Assembly (NCBI RefSeq): GCF_002797535.1 | Contig: NZ_PGFD01000001.1 | Coordinates: 434,001-498,000, forward strand | Length of the DNA stretch: 64,000 bases | DNA from: Chryseobacterium geocarposphaerae | Lineage (GTDB): Bacteria; Bacteroidota; Bacteroidia; Flavobacteriales; Weeksellaceae | Direction: 5' to 3' | Part shown: in pieces, positions 42,831-50,909 of the stretch | Numbering within the stretch: the stretch's first letter is position 1 | Layout of the letters: every line of letters begins with the position of its first letter | Notes under the pieces: model-generated | The model's input: the letters and a program-made list of their open reading frames with translations, nothing else | Database searches by the model: none | What the model was told of the DNA's origin: nothing | Made by a program: the position numbers and the translations under genes

Positions 42831-42890
42831 AACTTTAAAAGTAATATTTAAATTTAATGATATTCTGTTCGTTTTATTATAATATTTATA

Positions 42891-42914
42891 AAAATAAACC
42901 GGACGGTCTTTTTT
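42891..42914. promoter_or_regulatory. TetR-type box 2 (between the TetR and GNAT genes)
   Basis: aaaataaaccggacggtctt followed by T residues, close match to boxes 1 and 3. It lies between the TetR gene stop and the GNAT start. Confidence 0.65.
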
Positions 42915-42926
42915 AATTTAAAAAAA

Positions 42927-43526
42927 TTATATGCTCAAATTCTTAATTAATCTTTCAAGGAACGACATTGCAATTTTAAGCTCTGTCATATGGTTGTTGA
43001 CCTTTGCCTGCATGAATGCTCCTTCGATCATTGAAATCATGATCACTGCAATTTCAGTAGGGTCTGTATCTTCCTTTATTTCTTTTCTTGCGATACCTCG
43101 TTTAATCTGGTTTTCAATTGATGTTTTCCAAAATACCAGTGCTTTTTGTGTTCGTTCTTTTAGCTTAGGATGCGTATCATCAACCTCTGTAGCAGTATTT
43201 AAAATTGGACATCCGGCCTGTAGAAATGAATATCTGAAATAATTTTTATAGGTTTGCGGGTAAACAAGCAGTCGTTCTATCGAGTTTTCAGTTGCTAAGA
43301 TGCGCTCCTTCATATGCTGAGTTACCTTACCGAAGTTGTGATCAAAAACATTCAAGGCAATCTCGTCTTTGTTTTCGAAATTACCATAAATGCAACCTTT
43401 TGAAAGTCCTGTGGCATTCATTAAATCATTTATGGAGGTACCTGCATAGCCTTTCGTATTAAAAACGGATGCTGTTTTTTCGATAATTAGTCGTTTGGTA
43501 TTTTCAGATTTAGTCGTTTTCATCAA
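42927..43526 (-). CDS. TetR/AcrR-family repressor
   Basis: 199 residues. The N-terminal HTH (about 8-55) is canonical: RLIIEKTASVFNTKGYAGTS, then INDLMNATGLSKGCIYGNFE. The C-terminal ligand-binding half has the TetR_C pattern of YxAF/AcrR types (PTEIAVIMISMIEGAFMQAK). It should repress its targets until a small hydrophobic ligand binds. Boxes at 43561 (own promoter), 42891 (GNAT operon) and 39777 (thioesterase operon) are the proposed operators, making it the local regulator of about nine genes. Confidence 0.92.
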   Translation of the reverse strand: MMKTTKSENTKRLIIEKTASVFNTKGYAGTSINDLMNATGLSKGCIYGNFENKDEIALNVFDHNFGKVTQHMKERILATENSIERLLVYPQTYKNYFRYSFLQAGCPILNTATEVDDTHPKLKERTQKALVFWKTSIENQIKRGIARKEIKEDTDPTEIAVIMISMIEGAFMQAKVNNHMTELKIAMSFLERLIKNLSI

Positions 43527-43962
43527 GCAGAAATTTTAATACGGCGTAAAATTATTAAAAAAAATAAAACGATCGGTCTTTTTTTTGAAGAATATTTGTA
43601 TGAATAAGATTTTTCTATTTAATCATTCGTTATCTGACTATTGTGCTATATATTAATGGATTTTTTAGAGAACTGAAATATAATGCAAACTGCTTTGGAG
43701 AAGTTAATCCGAAAGCTGTACAATCATTAGGAAAAACCGGACTCTCATGTCTGGTTTTCTTACAAAAAGAAGAAATTTTTGCTATATTTACCCAAAATAT
43801 TACAAGGATATTAATCACATGGAAGATATTAATCTTTGGCTAAACCAACCTAAAAGAGGGTAATCTCTAGCTGTAGAATCTAATTCTACACACTTTTCTT
43901 TTTGAGAGCAACCTGTTGCTCTACTTTCACATTTCAATAACATTTCATAAAGAAAAACAAAG
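43527..43962. other. Intergenic stretch with dyads and possible gene debris
   Basis: Contains TetR box 3, a short frame at 43819-43863 (MEDINLWLNQPKRG then stop) that may be the start of a lost gene, and two dyads: tgtagaat/attctaca at 43872-43890 and agagcaa/ttgctct at 43905-43922. Confidence 0.45.
43561..43586. promoter_or_regulatory. TetR-type box 3 (before the TetR gene)
   Basis: aaaataaaacgatcggtctt followed by a T run, 35 bp before the TetR start; matches boxes 1 and 2 and suggests autorepression. Confidence 0.65.
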
Positions 43963-44334
43963 ATGAATACACTTGTATTAATAATTCAAGGGGTACTTGC
44001 CCTATTTTTTATAATGCCTGGTTATGGTAAAATCAGTGGCAGTAAAGAGAGCCATGTAGCAGATGGACATCTAAAAGCGGACAGCTCAATCATACCCATC
44101 AGAATACTGGGAGTTTTGGAATTACTTGGCTGTATAGGGATTGTATTTCCCTGGATTTTAGGAATAGTTCCTATCTTAACACCTATAGCTGCTGTCTGTT
44201 TTTGCATAATCATGCTTGCTGGTATGATTATTCATACTTCAAAAAAAGAGTACAAAATGCTTCCAATGTTAGTGGTTGTATGTATGCTGTCTGCTTTAGT
44301 AGCATATTATAGATTCATGGGTATATTAGAATGA
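43963..44334 (+). CDS. DoxX-like membrane protein
   Basis: 123 residues with four membrane helices (about 4-20, 48-68, 72-92, 98-117). The first loop GYGKISGSKESHVADG and the segment RILGVLELLGCIGIVFPW match the DoxX/DoxX-like family. Single-gene unit with a dyad about 75 bp upstream and a bidirectional terminator downstream. Role unclear; family members are linked to redox stress or act as small membrane partners. Confidence 0.8.
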   Translation: MNTLVLIIQGVLALFFIMPGYGKISGSKESHVADGHLKADSSIIPIRILGVLELLGCIGIVFPWILGIVPILTPIAAVCFCIIMLAGMIIHTSKKEYKMLPMLVVVCMLSALVAYYRFMGILE

Positions 44335-44395
44335 TTTTATTGTTTTTACCATTTGAATAAACCCCAGTTGTTCGAAAGCTAATGCTAGATAGAGC

Positions 44396-44424
44396 AAAGC
44401 GCCACTTAAAAAGTGGCGCTTTTT
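44396..44424. terminator. Bidirectional terminator between convergent genes
   Basis: Perfect 11-bp GC-containing stem aaagcgccact (44396-44406) / agtggcgcttt (44412-44422), 5-nt loop, then T run; the minus-strand gene at 44426 ends right beside it. Confidence 0.8.
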
Positions 44425-44425
44425 A

Positions 44426-45370
44426 TTATTCCCTTATCGCAGTTTCGTCTTTTAAGATCAGGTCTGCAATTTCGTCTTTCCGTTTAAAACTTACGCCTTT
44501 GTGCTGCTGCATATAGCGGATAATCTGCTCGGTAGCGTTCACCATTTGCGGTGTTCCGCCAATTCTGTCATGAAAACTGATCGATAGTTGCCTGCGCTTG
44601 ATTGCTGCTTCCTGATAAAGTTGATCAAACTCCATTTTAACCTGCCGTACAAATTGATCGGTTGAGTAATGTTCGCCAGCAATTAACTGTATATCGTTGC
44701 AGCGAAGCGTATAAGGTATTACCGCAAAGTCTTTATTTTTTACTTTGATAATAAAAGGCTCATCTCTGCTAAGATCATCAATATGATATTTGAAACCCAG
44801 CTCCTGTAAAATATTGAGTGTATTCTCACCACGTCGCAACCAGTTGGCATTATAACCTACGGGGCGGAATCCGGTTGCCTGCAAAATAGCCTGGACACCA
44901 TCCTGTATGAATTTCTTTTCCTCCTCATAAGGAAGATTATATTGTTTACTCCAGTTCATCCCATGTGCTGCTGCTTCGTGACCTCTTTCTACAATTTCTT
45001 TTGCCAGTTGCGGGTTGTTAAGTACAGCTGAACCTACCATGTGTGAAGTGACTTTAATTCCTAATTTATCCCAGTTATCAAGCATTCTTGGAATACCTTC
45101 CTTATAGCCGTACTGATACCAGGTTTCGGCAGGAAGATCTTTAAAACCCTTTTCCATGTTCTGTGGGAACGGACTTTCTGCATTGTCGGGCTGTCCGCCG
45201 GATTCAAACTGCATAGATATGGAGACAACCAAACGGGAACCGTCTGACCATTTGGAATTAGGGCTTACTTGAGCTCTTTCCTGGAAATTACCCAGGCTGC
45301 TTGTAAAAGGTAATATACTGAGCGTACCAAGGGCTCCGGTTTGTTTAATAAATGTGCGTCTTGTAGTCAT
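44426..45370 (-). CDS. Tat-exported polysaccharide deacetylase-family protein (PuuE-like)
   Basis: 314 residues. The N-terminus has a twin-arginine signal (TTRRTFIKQTG, hydrophobic to ~28). The NodB-homology fold follows, with LVVSISMQFESGG as first strand, GHEAAAHGMNWS holding metal-site histidines, and a late SFHDRIGG. The pattern is closest to allantoinase/PuuE-type deacetylases, which act on C-N bonds of purine breakdown products; the polysaccharide label is only the family name. Tat export implies a folded, probably metal-loaded periplasmic enzyme. It follows a DoxX gene by 11 bp, downstream of a divergent AraC regulator. Confidence 0.85.
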   Translation of the reverse strand: MTTRRTFIKQTGALGTLSILPFTSSLGNFQERAQVSPNSKWSDGSRLVVSISMQFESGGQPDNAESPFPQNMEKGFKDLPAETWYQYGYKEGIPRMLDNWDKLGIKVTSHMVGSAVLNNPQLAKEIVERGHEAAAHGMNWSKQYNLPYEEEKKFIQDGVQAILQATGFRPVGYNANWLRRGENTLNILQELGFKYHIDDLSRDEPFIIKVKNKDFAVIPYTLRCNDIQLIAGEHYSTDQFVRQVKMEFDQLYQEAAIKRRQLSISFHDRIGGTPQMVNATEQIIRYMQQHKGVSFKRKDEIADLILKDETAIRE

Positions 45371-45381
45371 GGATTAAAGTT

Positions 45382-45774
45382 TTATTGATTAAAAAGTTTA
45401 TCTAAAGCCCATGAGTTACATTGAATAAACTGTAGCAGCAGGGCAAAAAAAGCAAGGTGCAGTAACTGGGAGGGAATAGCTTCCCAGTTCTCAATCATAG
45501 CTGTGCCAAAAAGAAGAACCAGCAATATGACTGCTCCCATTATTAATGCAGGTTTTGTAAATAAACCAATCAATAGAAGCAGGCCCACTGTGAATTCTGC
45601 TACGGGCAGCACATAACTAAACGGTATTACCATAACCTTTGGTAAAAGGGATTTTTCAAAACTGGTGGTCATCCATTCACTGAAAGCATTTAATTTTGGT
45701 AGCCGTACAAGGCCGTGTCCAAACATACTAGTGGCAATGCCCAGACGGAGGAGTAAGAAAACTGTTGTATCCAT
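45382..45774 (-). CDS. DoxX-family membrane protein
   Basis: 130 residues with four hydrophobic helices and the DoxX features GHGLVRLPKLNAFSEWM, then PVAEFTVGLLLLIGLFTKPA. Co-transcribed with the Tat-exported deacetylase (11-bp gap) and divergent from the AraC gene at 45869, which probably controls both. It may supply a membrane partner for the deacetylase; inference from position. Confidence 0.85.
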   Translation of the reverse strand: MDTTVFLLLRLGIATSMFGHGLVRLPKLNAFSEWMTTSFEKSLLPKVMVIPFSYVLPVAEFTVGLLLLIGLFTKPALIMGAVILLVLLFGTAMIENWEAIPSQLLHLAFFALLLQFIQCNSWALDKLFNQ

Positions 45775-45835
45775 TGTCTTATTTAAATTTTTATTTGATA
45801 ATTCAAAATTGCATCAATCTACTTTTAAAAATTAG

Positions 45836-45843
45836 TATATTTG
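45836..45843 (+). promoter_or_regulatory. Possible -7 box of the AraC gene at 45869
   Basis: TATATTTG fits TAnnTTTG, 25 bp before the ATG; a TTG 24 bp upstream is too far for an ideal -33 element. Confidence 0.35.
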
Positions 45844-45868
45844 AAGGTATTATCGGTAAAAAACAAGG

Positions 45869-46708
45869 ATGAAGTTAAAAACATTGCACCGGCCATTTGA
45901 AATCGAGATGCTAACATTAGATGAGTACGCTGCGGTTCCTCATAAAAACACCTACTTCGAAATGGTTTTTATCTTGGAAGGAAAAGGGATTCAGGTTATC
46001 AATGATCATGAGCTTCCCTATAGTAGAGATAAACTTTTTCTAATTTTCCCACAGGATTCACATTCCTTTCGTATAGAGTTAACAACGAGTTTCTTCTTTA
46101 TCCGGTTTAATGAAAACTATTTAAAAACCCAGCATAAAGAATGGGTGCAGAAACTTGAATACATCTTCTACAATCATGACCATTTGCCTGGCTGTATTCT
46201 TAAAACGGTTACCGACAAGCCAATGGTGAGAGCTTTAGCCGAGGCTCTGTTAAGGGAACAGCAAAATGGAGGTCCCCATCATCAAGAAGTTATCCAACAG
46301 TTGCTGAACACAGTTATTTCCATTGCTGCAAGAAATATTGCATCCATTCAAACGGCTTATCCCTATAAACCATCTCATCCATTATCAATGCTTGGATATG
46401 TACACCAAAATATCAAACGTCCTGCGGCACTGAAAATTGAAGAACTTGCTTCCTCATTCCATTTGTCACCAAACTATGTAGGGGAATATTTTAAAAAGGA
46501 AACAGGGGAAAGTCTGCAAAAGTATATCCGCAGCTACCGACTTCAAATGATTGAAGCTGCCCTGATACACACAAACAGGCGAATAAGTGAAATCGCACTT
46601 GACTTTGGATTTACAGATACCAGCCATCTTAACAAGATATTCCATAAAGAATATGGGGTAAGTCCAACAGCCTTTCGAAAAAGATTATTTGAAAACAAAA
46701 GTAATTAA
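45869..46708 (+). CDS. AraC-family transcriptional regulator
   Basis: 279 residues. N-terminal cupin domain (VPHKNTYFEMVFILEGKG, then a second barrel motif with FLIFPQDSHSF) and C-terminal AraC DNA-binding domain (~180-275) with IEELASSFHLSPNYVGEYFK and ISEIALDFGFTDTSHLNKIF, ending YGVSPTAFRKR. Divergent from the DoxX-deacetylase pair, its likely target. Confidence 0.91.
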   Translation: MKLKTLHRPFEIEMLTLDEYAAVPHKNTYFEMVFILEGKGIQVINDHELPYSRDKLFLIFPQDSHSFRIELTTSFFFIRFNENYLKTQHKEWVQKLEYIFYNHDHLPGCILKTVTDKPMVRALAEALLREQQNGGPHHQEVIQQLLNTVISIAARNIASIQTAYPYKPSHPLSMLGYVHQNIKRPAALKIEELASSFHLSPNYVGEYFKKETGESLQKYIRSYRLQMIEAALIHTNRRISEIALDFGFTDTSHLNKIFHKEYGVSPTAFRKRLFENKSN

Positions 46709-46810
46709 TACTCTTACTAACCTTTTGTTGTTTCCAATTGAGCTTGATAAGATCTTCTGTTGTGAATGGCACAAATTGGCTTTGTAGCAGATGATATAAA
46801 TCTTATGTTT

Positions 46811-46850
46811 AAAACAAGGAACGACAGGAGCACATACTCCTGCCGTTTCC
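46811..46850 (-). terminator. Terminator of the SDR at 46868
   Basis: The hairpin core caggag/ctcctg (46825-46830, 46837-46842) extends outward with one mismatch. Read on the minus strand it is followed by a T-rich tail ending TTGTTTT. Confidence 0.6.
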
Positions 46851-46867
46851 ATTAAAATATGTTTCAC

Positions 46868-47728
46868 TTATAATAGTTCGTCCATTCCGAATACCGTTAT
46901 GCCTTTTGCAAATTGCTCAGCTACGGCCTGGTTGGCTGCTTCAATGTATTGACCGGTTATAGGGTCAACCACAGTACGCAACGGTCTAGTACCTTTTTCA
47001 GTACCGATAAGTTTTACAATGGCATCGGCAACGTCCTGTGGATTTGGTTTTTTAGACTGCATCTCTGCACCCAATGCGGCAACCATTTTATTGGGAATAT
47101 CGGCAATGGCACCATATCCCTCGAATACCCTCTGATCAGATGCAGGATTGTTTTTTTGCTGCATTTCAGTTGGGAAAGCACCCGGTTCCACAATAGCTAC
47201 ATCAATACCTAAACGCTTTACTTCGTAATGTAAGCCCTCGCTTATTCCCTCAAGCGCAAATTTTGAGGCTGCATACATGGTAGCGAAAGGAAATGATACC
47301 CTTCCAAAGCCGCTGGTAACGTTAATAATAAGTCCATCAGATTGCTTACGCATGGCAGGCAATACCTGTTTCATCAGTCTCCAAGGGGTATAAACATTAA
47401 TATCAAAGGTAGTATGCACATCGGCCACAGTAAAGCTCTCTGCAACACCGGTCATGCCGTAACCAGCATTGTTCACCAGCACATCAATAGTGCCTTCTTT
47501 ATCCAAAATAGTGTTAACTGCCTGCTTTACGCTTTCATCATCTGTCAGGGTAACATCCAAAACGGTTATATTCTCTACAGCTGAAAGTGCCGCAGCTTTA
47601 TCTGCATTGCGTCCTTGAGTATCACGCATTGTGGCATATACTTTATGCCCTAAGGCAGCTACACTATGGGCTGTAAGCCAACCAAAACCACTATTTGTTC
47701 CGGTTATTAATACGATTTTTTTGCTCAT
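46868..47728 (-). CDS. SDR family oxidoreductase
   Basis: 286 residues. TGTNSGFG cofactor loop near residue 9, VNNAGYG, Ser in NVTSGFG, catalytic YAASK, and a longer C-terminal part than classical SDRs, as in the 17-beta-HSD-like/short-chain group that includes many NADP-dependent enzymes. Substrate unknown. A palindrome TTTACCA-AA-TGGTAAA at 47780-47795, just upstream, and a matching half-site before the Crp/Fnr gene suggest regulation by that protein. Confidence 0.92.
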   Translation of the reverse strand: MSKKIVLITGTNSGFGWLTAHSVAALGHKVYATMRDTQGRNADKAAALSAVENITVLDVTLTDDESVKQAVNTILDKEGTIDVLVNNAGYGMTGVAESFTVADVHTTFDINVYTPWRLMKQVLPAMRKQSDGLIINVTSGFGRVSFPFATMYAASKFALEGISEGLHYEVKRLGIDVAIVEPGAFPTEMQQKNNPASDQRVFEGYGAIADIPNKMVAALGAEMQSKKPNPQDVADAIVKLIGTEKGTRPLRTVVDPITGQYIEAANQAVAEQFAKGITVFGMDELL

Positions 47729-47779
47729 CTTTTTTTATTTTATGAATATGCAAATATTGAAAATGGCCATAAAAAAACA

Positions 47780-47797
47780 TTTACCAAATGGTAAAAA
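47780..47797. promoter_or_regulatory. Palindromic operator, candidate Crp/Fnr site
   Basis: TTTACCAAATGGTAAA at 47780-47795 is a perfect palindrome about 52 bp before the SDR start. CAAATGGTAAAAA recurs at 48412-48424 before the Crp/Fnr gene. Confidence 0.5.
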
Positions 47798-47803
47798 GTG
47801 CCG

Positions 47804-48373
47804 TTAATGGATATTACGGCGTATGCGGCTCAACGATTGTTGAGTAACGCCTAGATAAGAAGCTACATATGAAAGCGGGATGCGATTGATGAGATTGGGA
47901 AATGCCTCAATGAACGACAGGTAACGTGTAGTGGCATCTTCTGAAACTAATGGACTACGACGTTCCATGGCCAGTGTAAGGCATTTTTTAACCATTTTTG
48001 CCTTCATCATTTCCCATCCTACAATGGTATTGGATATTTCATCCCAGTTCTTTTTACTAAAAACAAGTACTTTGCAGTCAGTAATGGCCTGTACATATTC
48101 CGTTGCTGCAATCTGCGATTCAAATCTATCGTTATCAACAACAAAATTACCTTCGTCCACAAAATAATTGGTAACCTCCTCACTCTTATTGTTATAATAG
48201 CAGAAGCGAAACACACCTTCTAACACGAACGCAACATATCGAGGTATTTTCCCTGCTTCCGATAGGTATTCGTGTTTTTTAAATTCGAGTATTTCCACCT
48301 TGCTCATTAAAAAGTCGATCTGCTGTTTATTAAGGTCCCCAAATTGTAGGATAAAATTTATCAAAGCTTCCAT
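47804..48373 (-). CDS. Crp/Fnr-family transcriptional regulator
   Basis: 189 residues: a cyclic-nucleotide-binding-like beta barrel (~20-115, with EILEFKKHEYLSEAGKIPRY at its start) and a short C-terminal HTH (~145-189, with IPLSYVASYLGVTQQSLSRI). This is the compact Bacteroidota type, which generally lacks the cAMP-contact residues and the Fnr cysteines. It lies between two SDR genes. A repeated CAAATGGTAAAAA motif before it and before the SDR at 46868 is a likely binding site. Confidence 0.88.
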   Translation of the reverse strand: MEALINFILQFGDLNKQQIDFLMSKVEILEFKKHEYLSEAGKIPRYVAFVLEGVFRFCYYNNKSEEVTNYFVDEGNFVVDNDRFESQIAATEYVQAITDCKVLVFSKKNWDEISNTIVGWEMMKAKMVKKCLTLAMERRSPLVSEDATTRYLSFIEAFPNLINRIPLSYVASYLGVTQQSLSRIRRNIH

Positions 48374-48411
48374 TGTATAAATATACTATAGATAACAGAG
48401 CCTTCAATTAT

Positions 48412-48424
48412 CAAATGGTAAAAA
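48412..48424. promoter_or_regulatory. Second copy of the CAAATGGTAAAAA motif
   Basis: A 13-bp identical match to 47785-47797, here 39-51 bp before the Crp/Fnr start; a half-site of the palindrome at 47780. Confidence 0.45.
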
Positions 48425-48606
48425 ATAAACCAAAAAGAACATTTAGTAAAAACAGATTATCACTGATACAGCCGTAACAAAAGCACTTTAAACTTACCTT
48501 TTGAATCTACAAAATAAATTTTGTAGCAAACAAATACAAGGTTTAACTCCTGATAATAGTATAACTTTCTTCATTTTGGTTAGGATAATCCTCATTTTAG
48601 CAACGC

Positions 48607-48644
48607 AAGTATATCTATTTAGAACCAACTTTGCAGATATACTT
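48607..48644. promoter_or_regulatory. Dyad directly before the SDR at 48659
   Basis: Perfect 10-bp arms aagtatatct (48607-48616) and agatatactt (48635-48644), 18-bp spacer, ending 14 bp before the ATG: an operator position. The AraC gene at 49587 or the Crp/Fnr protein could bind it. Confidence 0.5.
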
Positions 48645-48658
48645 AATACAATTAAAAA

Positions 48659-49495
48659 ATGGAAAATAAACAGAAAGAAAAAGTTTGGTTCATTACAGGA
48701 TCTTCAAGAGGTTTTGGAAAAATATGGACAGAAGCCGCTTTGAAACGAGGAGACAAAGTCGTGGCTACAGCACGTAATATCAATAGTATTGCCACATTAA
48801 AAGAAAAGTATGGCGATCAGGTCTTGATTCTTGAAGTGGATGTAACCAATGCTTCACAAGTACAAAACGCTATTAGCAAGGCCAACGAATATTTTGGAAG
48901 ATTGGATATTGTGTTTAATAATGCCGGATATTCTTTGGTAGGAACCATTGAAGAGAGCAGCACCGATGAGGTGAAAGCCATGTACGAAACCAATATTATG
49001 GGACCTATTCATGTGATTCAGGCAGCCTTACCTATACTGCGGGCCCAGGGTCATGGGCATATTTTGGGGACATCCAGCGCTGTTGGTATTTATAGTAATC
49101 CTCTTATTGGGTATTATTGTTCTTCAAAATTTGCTTTTGAAGCTATTTACGATAGTTTATCTAAAGAGGTTGCAGCATTTGGCATCAAAGTAACGCTGAT
49201 TGAACCGGGGGCATATCGTACTGAATTTGGCAGTGCTGAATCGCTAAAAATAGCCGGCAAAAAATTAGCGGATTATGATGATTTGAAAAGCAGTTTAATG
49301 GAAAATTTACAAAAGCTGGAACGAGGAAATCCTATAGCCACTCCCGAAGCTATATTTGCTGTTGTAGATGCTGAAAACCCACCACTAAGATTACTATTGG
49401 GTAAAAATGATTTGCCACATATTCAACAAATCTATGCTGAACGCATTCAGGAATGGGAAACTTGGAAAACTATTTCAGAAGCGGCCCAAGGTTAA
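48659..49495 (+). CDS. SDR family oxidoreductase
   Basis: 278 residues. TGSSRGFG at the cofactor site, Arg in ATARNINS (NADPH-type), NNAGYS, LGTSSAVG with active-site Ser, and YCSSK in place of the usual YxASK. C-terminal extension as in the neighbouring SDR at 46868, to which it is similar in layout. Followed after 91 bp by an AraC regulator on the same strand, another SDR-AraC pair in this window. Confidence 0.92.
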   Translation: MENKQKEKVWFITGSSRGFGKIWTEAALKRGDKVVATARNINSIATLKEKYGDQVLILEVDVTNASQVQNAISKANEYFGRLDIVFNNAGYSLVGTIEESSTDEVKAMYETNIMGPIHVIQAALPILRAQGHGHILGTSSAVGIYSNPLIGYYCSSKFAFEAIYDSLSKEVAAFGIKVTLIEPGAYRTEFGSAESLKIAGKKLADYDDLKSSLMENLQKLERGNPIATPEAIFAVVDAENPPLRLLLGKNDLPHIQQIYAERIQEWETWKTISEAAQG

Positions 49496-49522
49496 TCATC
49501 TATGGTGTTCTGACATGCTTTT

Positions 49523-49554
49523 ATTCGCTTTTCTTTTTGTAGGGAAAAGCGAAT
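49523..49554. terminator. Hairpin between the SDR and AraC genes
   Basis: Perfect 11-bp stem attcgcttttc (49523-49533) / gaaaagcgaat (49544-49554). It lacks a clear T tail on the plus strand, so terminator function is uncertain. Confidence 0.4.
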
Positions 49555-49586
49555 ATTGCTTAACTTGTAATCTAGAATTTTATAAC

Positions 49587-50537
49587 ATGGTTTCAAAAAA
49601 ATCGAATCATTCCGTAAAAAGATTTAATACACTGGCTGACGTAATGGAGGCATCTGGTTTTCCGCCCCCGAAGCACCCTTTAATCGTTTTGTTAAACGGT
49701 GTAGACAAGCCACTTAAAGGTCGTGCACCTAATAAATCGCACGTATTGAATTATTATAAAATAGCTTTTAAACCAGATGCCGGAGGAGAGTTAATGTATG
49801 GTCAGACCAAATTTGATTTTAAGGAGGGAGGTTTGTTTTTCGTAGCTCCTCAACAAATTCTCTCATCAATAGAAGAGAATGATAAAGAGGAAACTGCGGA
49901 ACAAAAAATACTTAGCCCGCAGATCACACTGCTTATAGATCCTGATTTTTTGCTACAATACCCGTTGGCACAAAAGATCCATCAGTATCACTTTTTCTCT
50001 TATGCCACCAATGAGGCGTTGCACCTTTCTGCCAAAGAAAAAGAAACCATTCTGTCGCTATTCAGAGATATTGAAGAAGAGCTTGAAAACCGTATAGACG
50101 ATATGAGCCATAATGTAATCATCTCGCAGATTGAACTATTACTAAACTATGCACAACGTTTTTATAATAGGCAGTTTATTACCAGAAAACAAAACTATCC
50201 TAGTCTTATCGACCGTATAGATCAATTGTTGGAGGATTATTTCAATAGTGATAAGGTTTTGAATGCCGGAGTTCCAACCGTTAATTATTTAGCTGATCAG
50301 CTACATATGTCAGCAAGTTATCTAAGTGATCTATTAAGAAATCTTACAGGGCAAAACACTCAACAAATTATTCATGATAAAATGATTTACCGTGCTAAAA
50401 ATAAGTTATTTTCCACAGCTCTCAGTATTTCCGAAATTGCGTTTGAGCTAGGTTTTGAACAGCCTCAATCCTTTAGCAGATTATTTAAATTAAAAACAAA
50501 TCAAAGTCCTCAACAATATAGAGCTCAGTTCCATTAA
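49587..50537 (+). CDS. AraC-family transcriptional regulator
   Basis: 316 residues from the ATG at 49587. The frame is open back to 49407 but would overlap the SDR gene and the hairpin, and the homologue at 22095 also starts just before its SVKRFNTLAD-like segment. Cupin sensor (~35-150), then AraC HTHs (~215-315) with YLADQLHMSASYLSDLLRN and ISEIAFELGFEQPQSFSRLF. Paired with the SDR at 48659. Confidence 0.91.
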   Translation: MVSKKSNHSVKRFNTLADVMEASGFPPPKHPLIVLLNGVDKPLKGRAPNKSHVLNYYKIAFKPDAGGELMYGQTKFDFKEGGLFFVAPQQILSSIEENDKEETAEQKILSPQITLLIDPDFLLQYPLAQKIHQYHFFSYATNEALHLSAKEKETILSLFRDIEEELENRIDDMSHNVIISQIELLLNYAQRFYNRQFITRKQNYPSLIDRIDQLLEDYFNSDKVLNAGVPTVNYLADQLHMSASYLSDLLRNLTGQNTQQIIHDKMIYRAKNKLFSTALSISEIAFELGFEQPQSFSRLFKLKTNQSPQQYRAQFH

Positions 50538-50779
50538 TTTTTTATAGCTATTTAACTGATAAAACACTATATCTCTCCGTAGATTCATGTTAGTGGCATG
50601 AGCAGATTCAATCTCACAATTAAAGATTGACCTTCATCTTTAAAGGATGTGGCTAAAATATATGGGGATAACAATTGCCTCATCTTCATTAATATGTATT
50701 CTTTTTTCTGAGGATTGTCATCACTTTCCATGATTAAGTTTTATATGTTCTTATATAAATTAGTAATAGTTGAATCATA

Positions 50780-50801
50780 AAACTACGATATTTCGTAGTT
50801 T
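50780..50801. promoter_or_regulatory. Perfect dyad, candidate enhancer site
   Basis: AAACTACGA (50780-50788) and TCGTAGTTT (50793-50801) with a 4-bp spacer, centred about 90 bp before the predicted sigma54 start site, where an activator such as the regulator at 60701 would bind. Confidence 0.45.
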
Positions 50802-50853
50802 AATTTACTGGCTGTTTTTATTAATGTGTTGAAAGCCAATTTCTTTATTGTTT

Positions 50854-50870
50854 TGGGTTGTTTTTTGGCA
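50854..50870 (+). promoter_or_regulatory. Candidate sigma54 (-24/-12) promoter
   Basis: TGGGTTGTTTTTTGGCA has GG (50856-50857) and GC (50868-50869) exactly 10 bp apart, the invariant spacing of sigma54 promoters; other positions match weakly. Start codon 40 bp downstream. Confidence 0.35.
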
Positions 50871-50909
50871 TTATGCTCATAAGTTTAATTCAAAAAAAAT
50901 AGTACAACA

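Larger units (their letters stand above)
50538..50909. other. Intergenic control region before the chloroperoxidase operon
   Basis: No gene seen. It contains a perfect dyad (50780-50801) and a GG-N10-GC sigma54-like promoter (50854-50870). Confidence 0.5.

Noticed and set aside
43819..43863. 14-codon frame MEDINLWLNQPKRG as a leader peptide or gene remnant
   Set aside because: It is too short to classify. It resembles starts of some small Bacteroidota proteins, but nothing follows in any frame.
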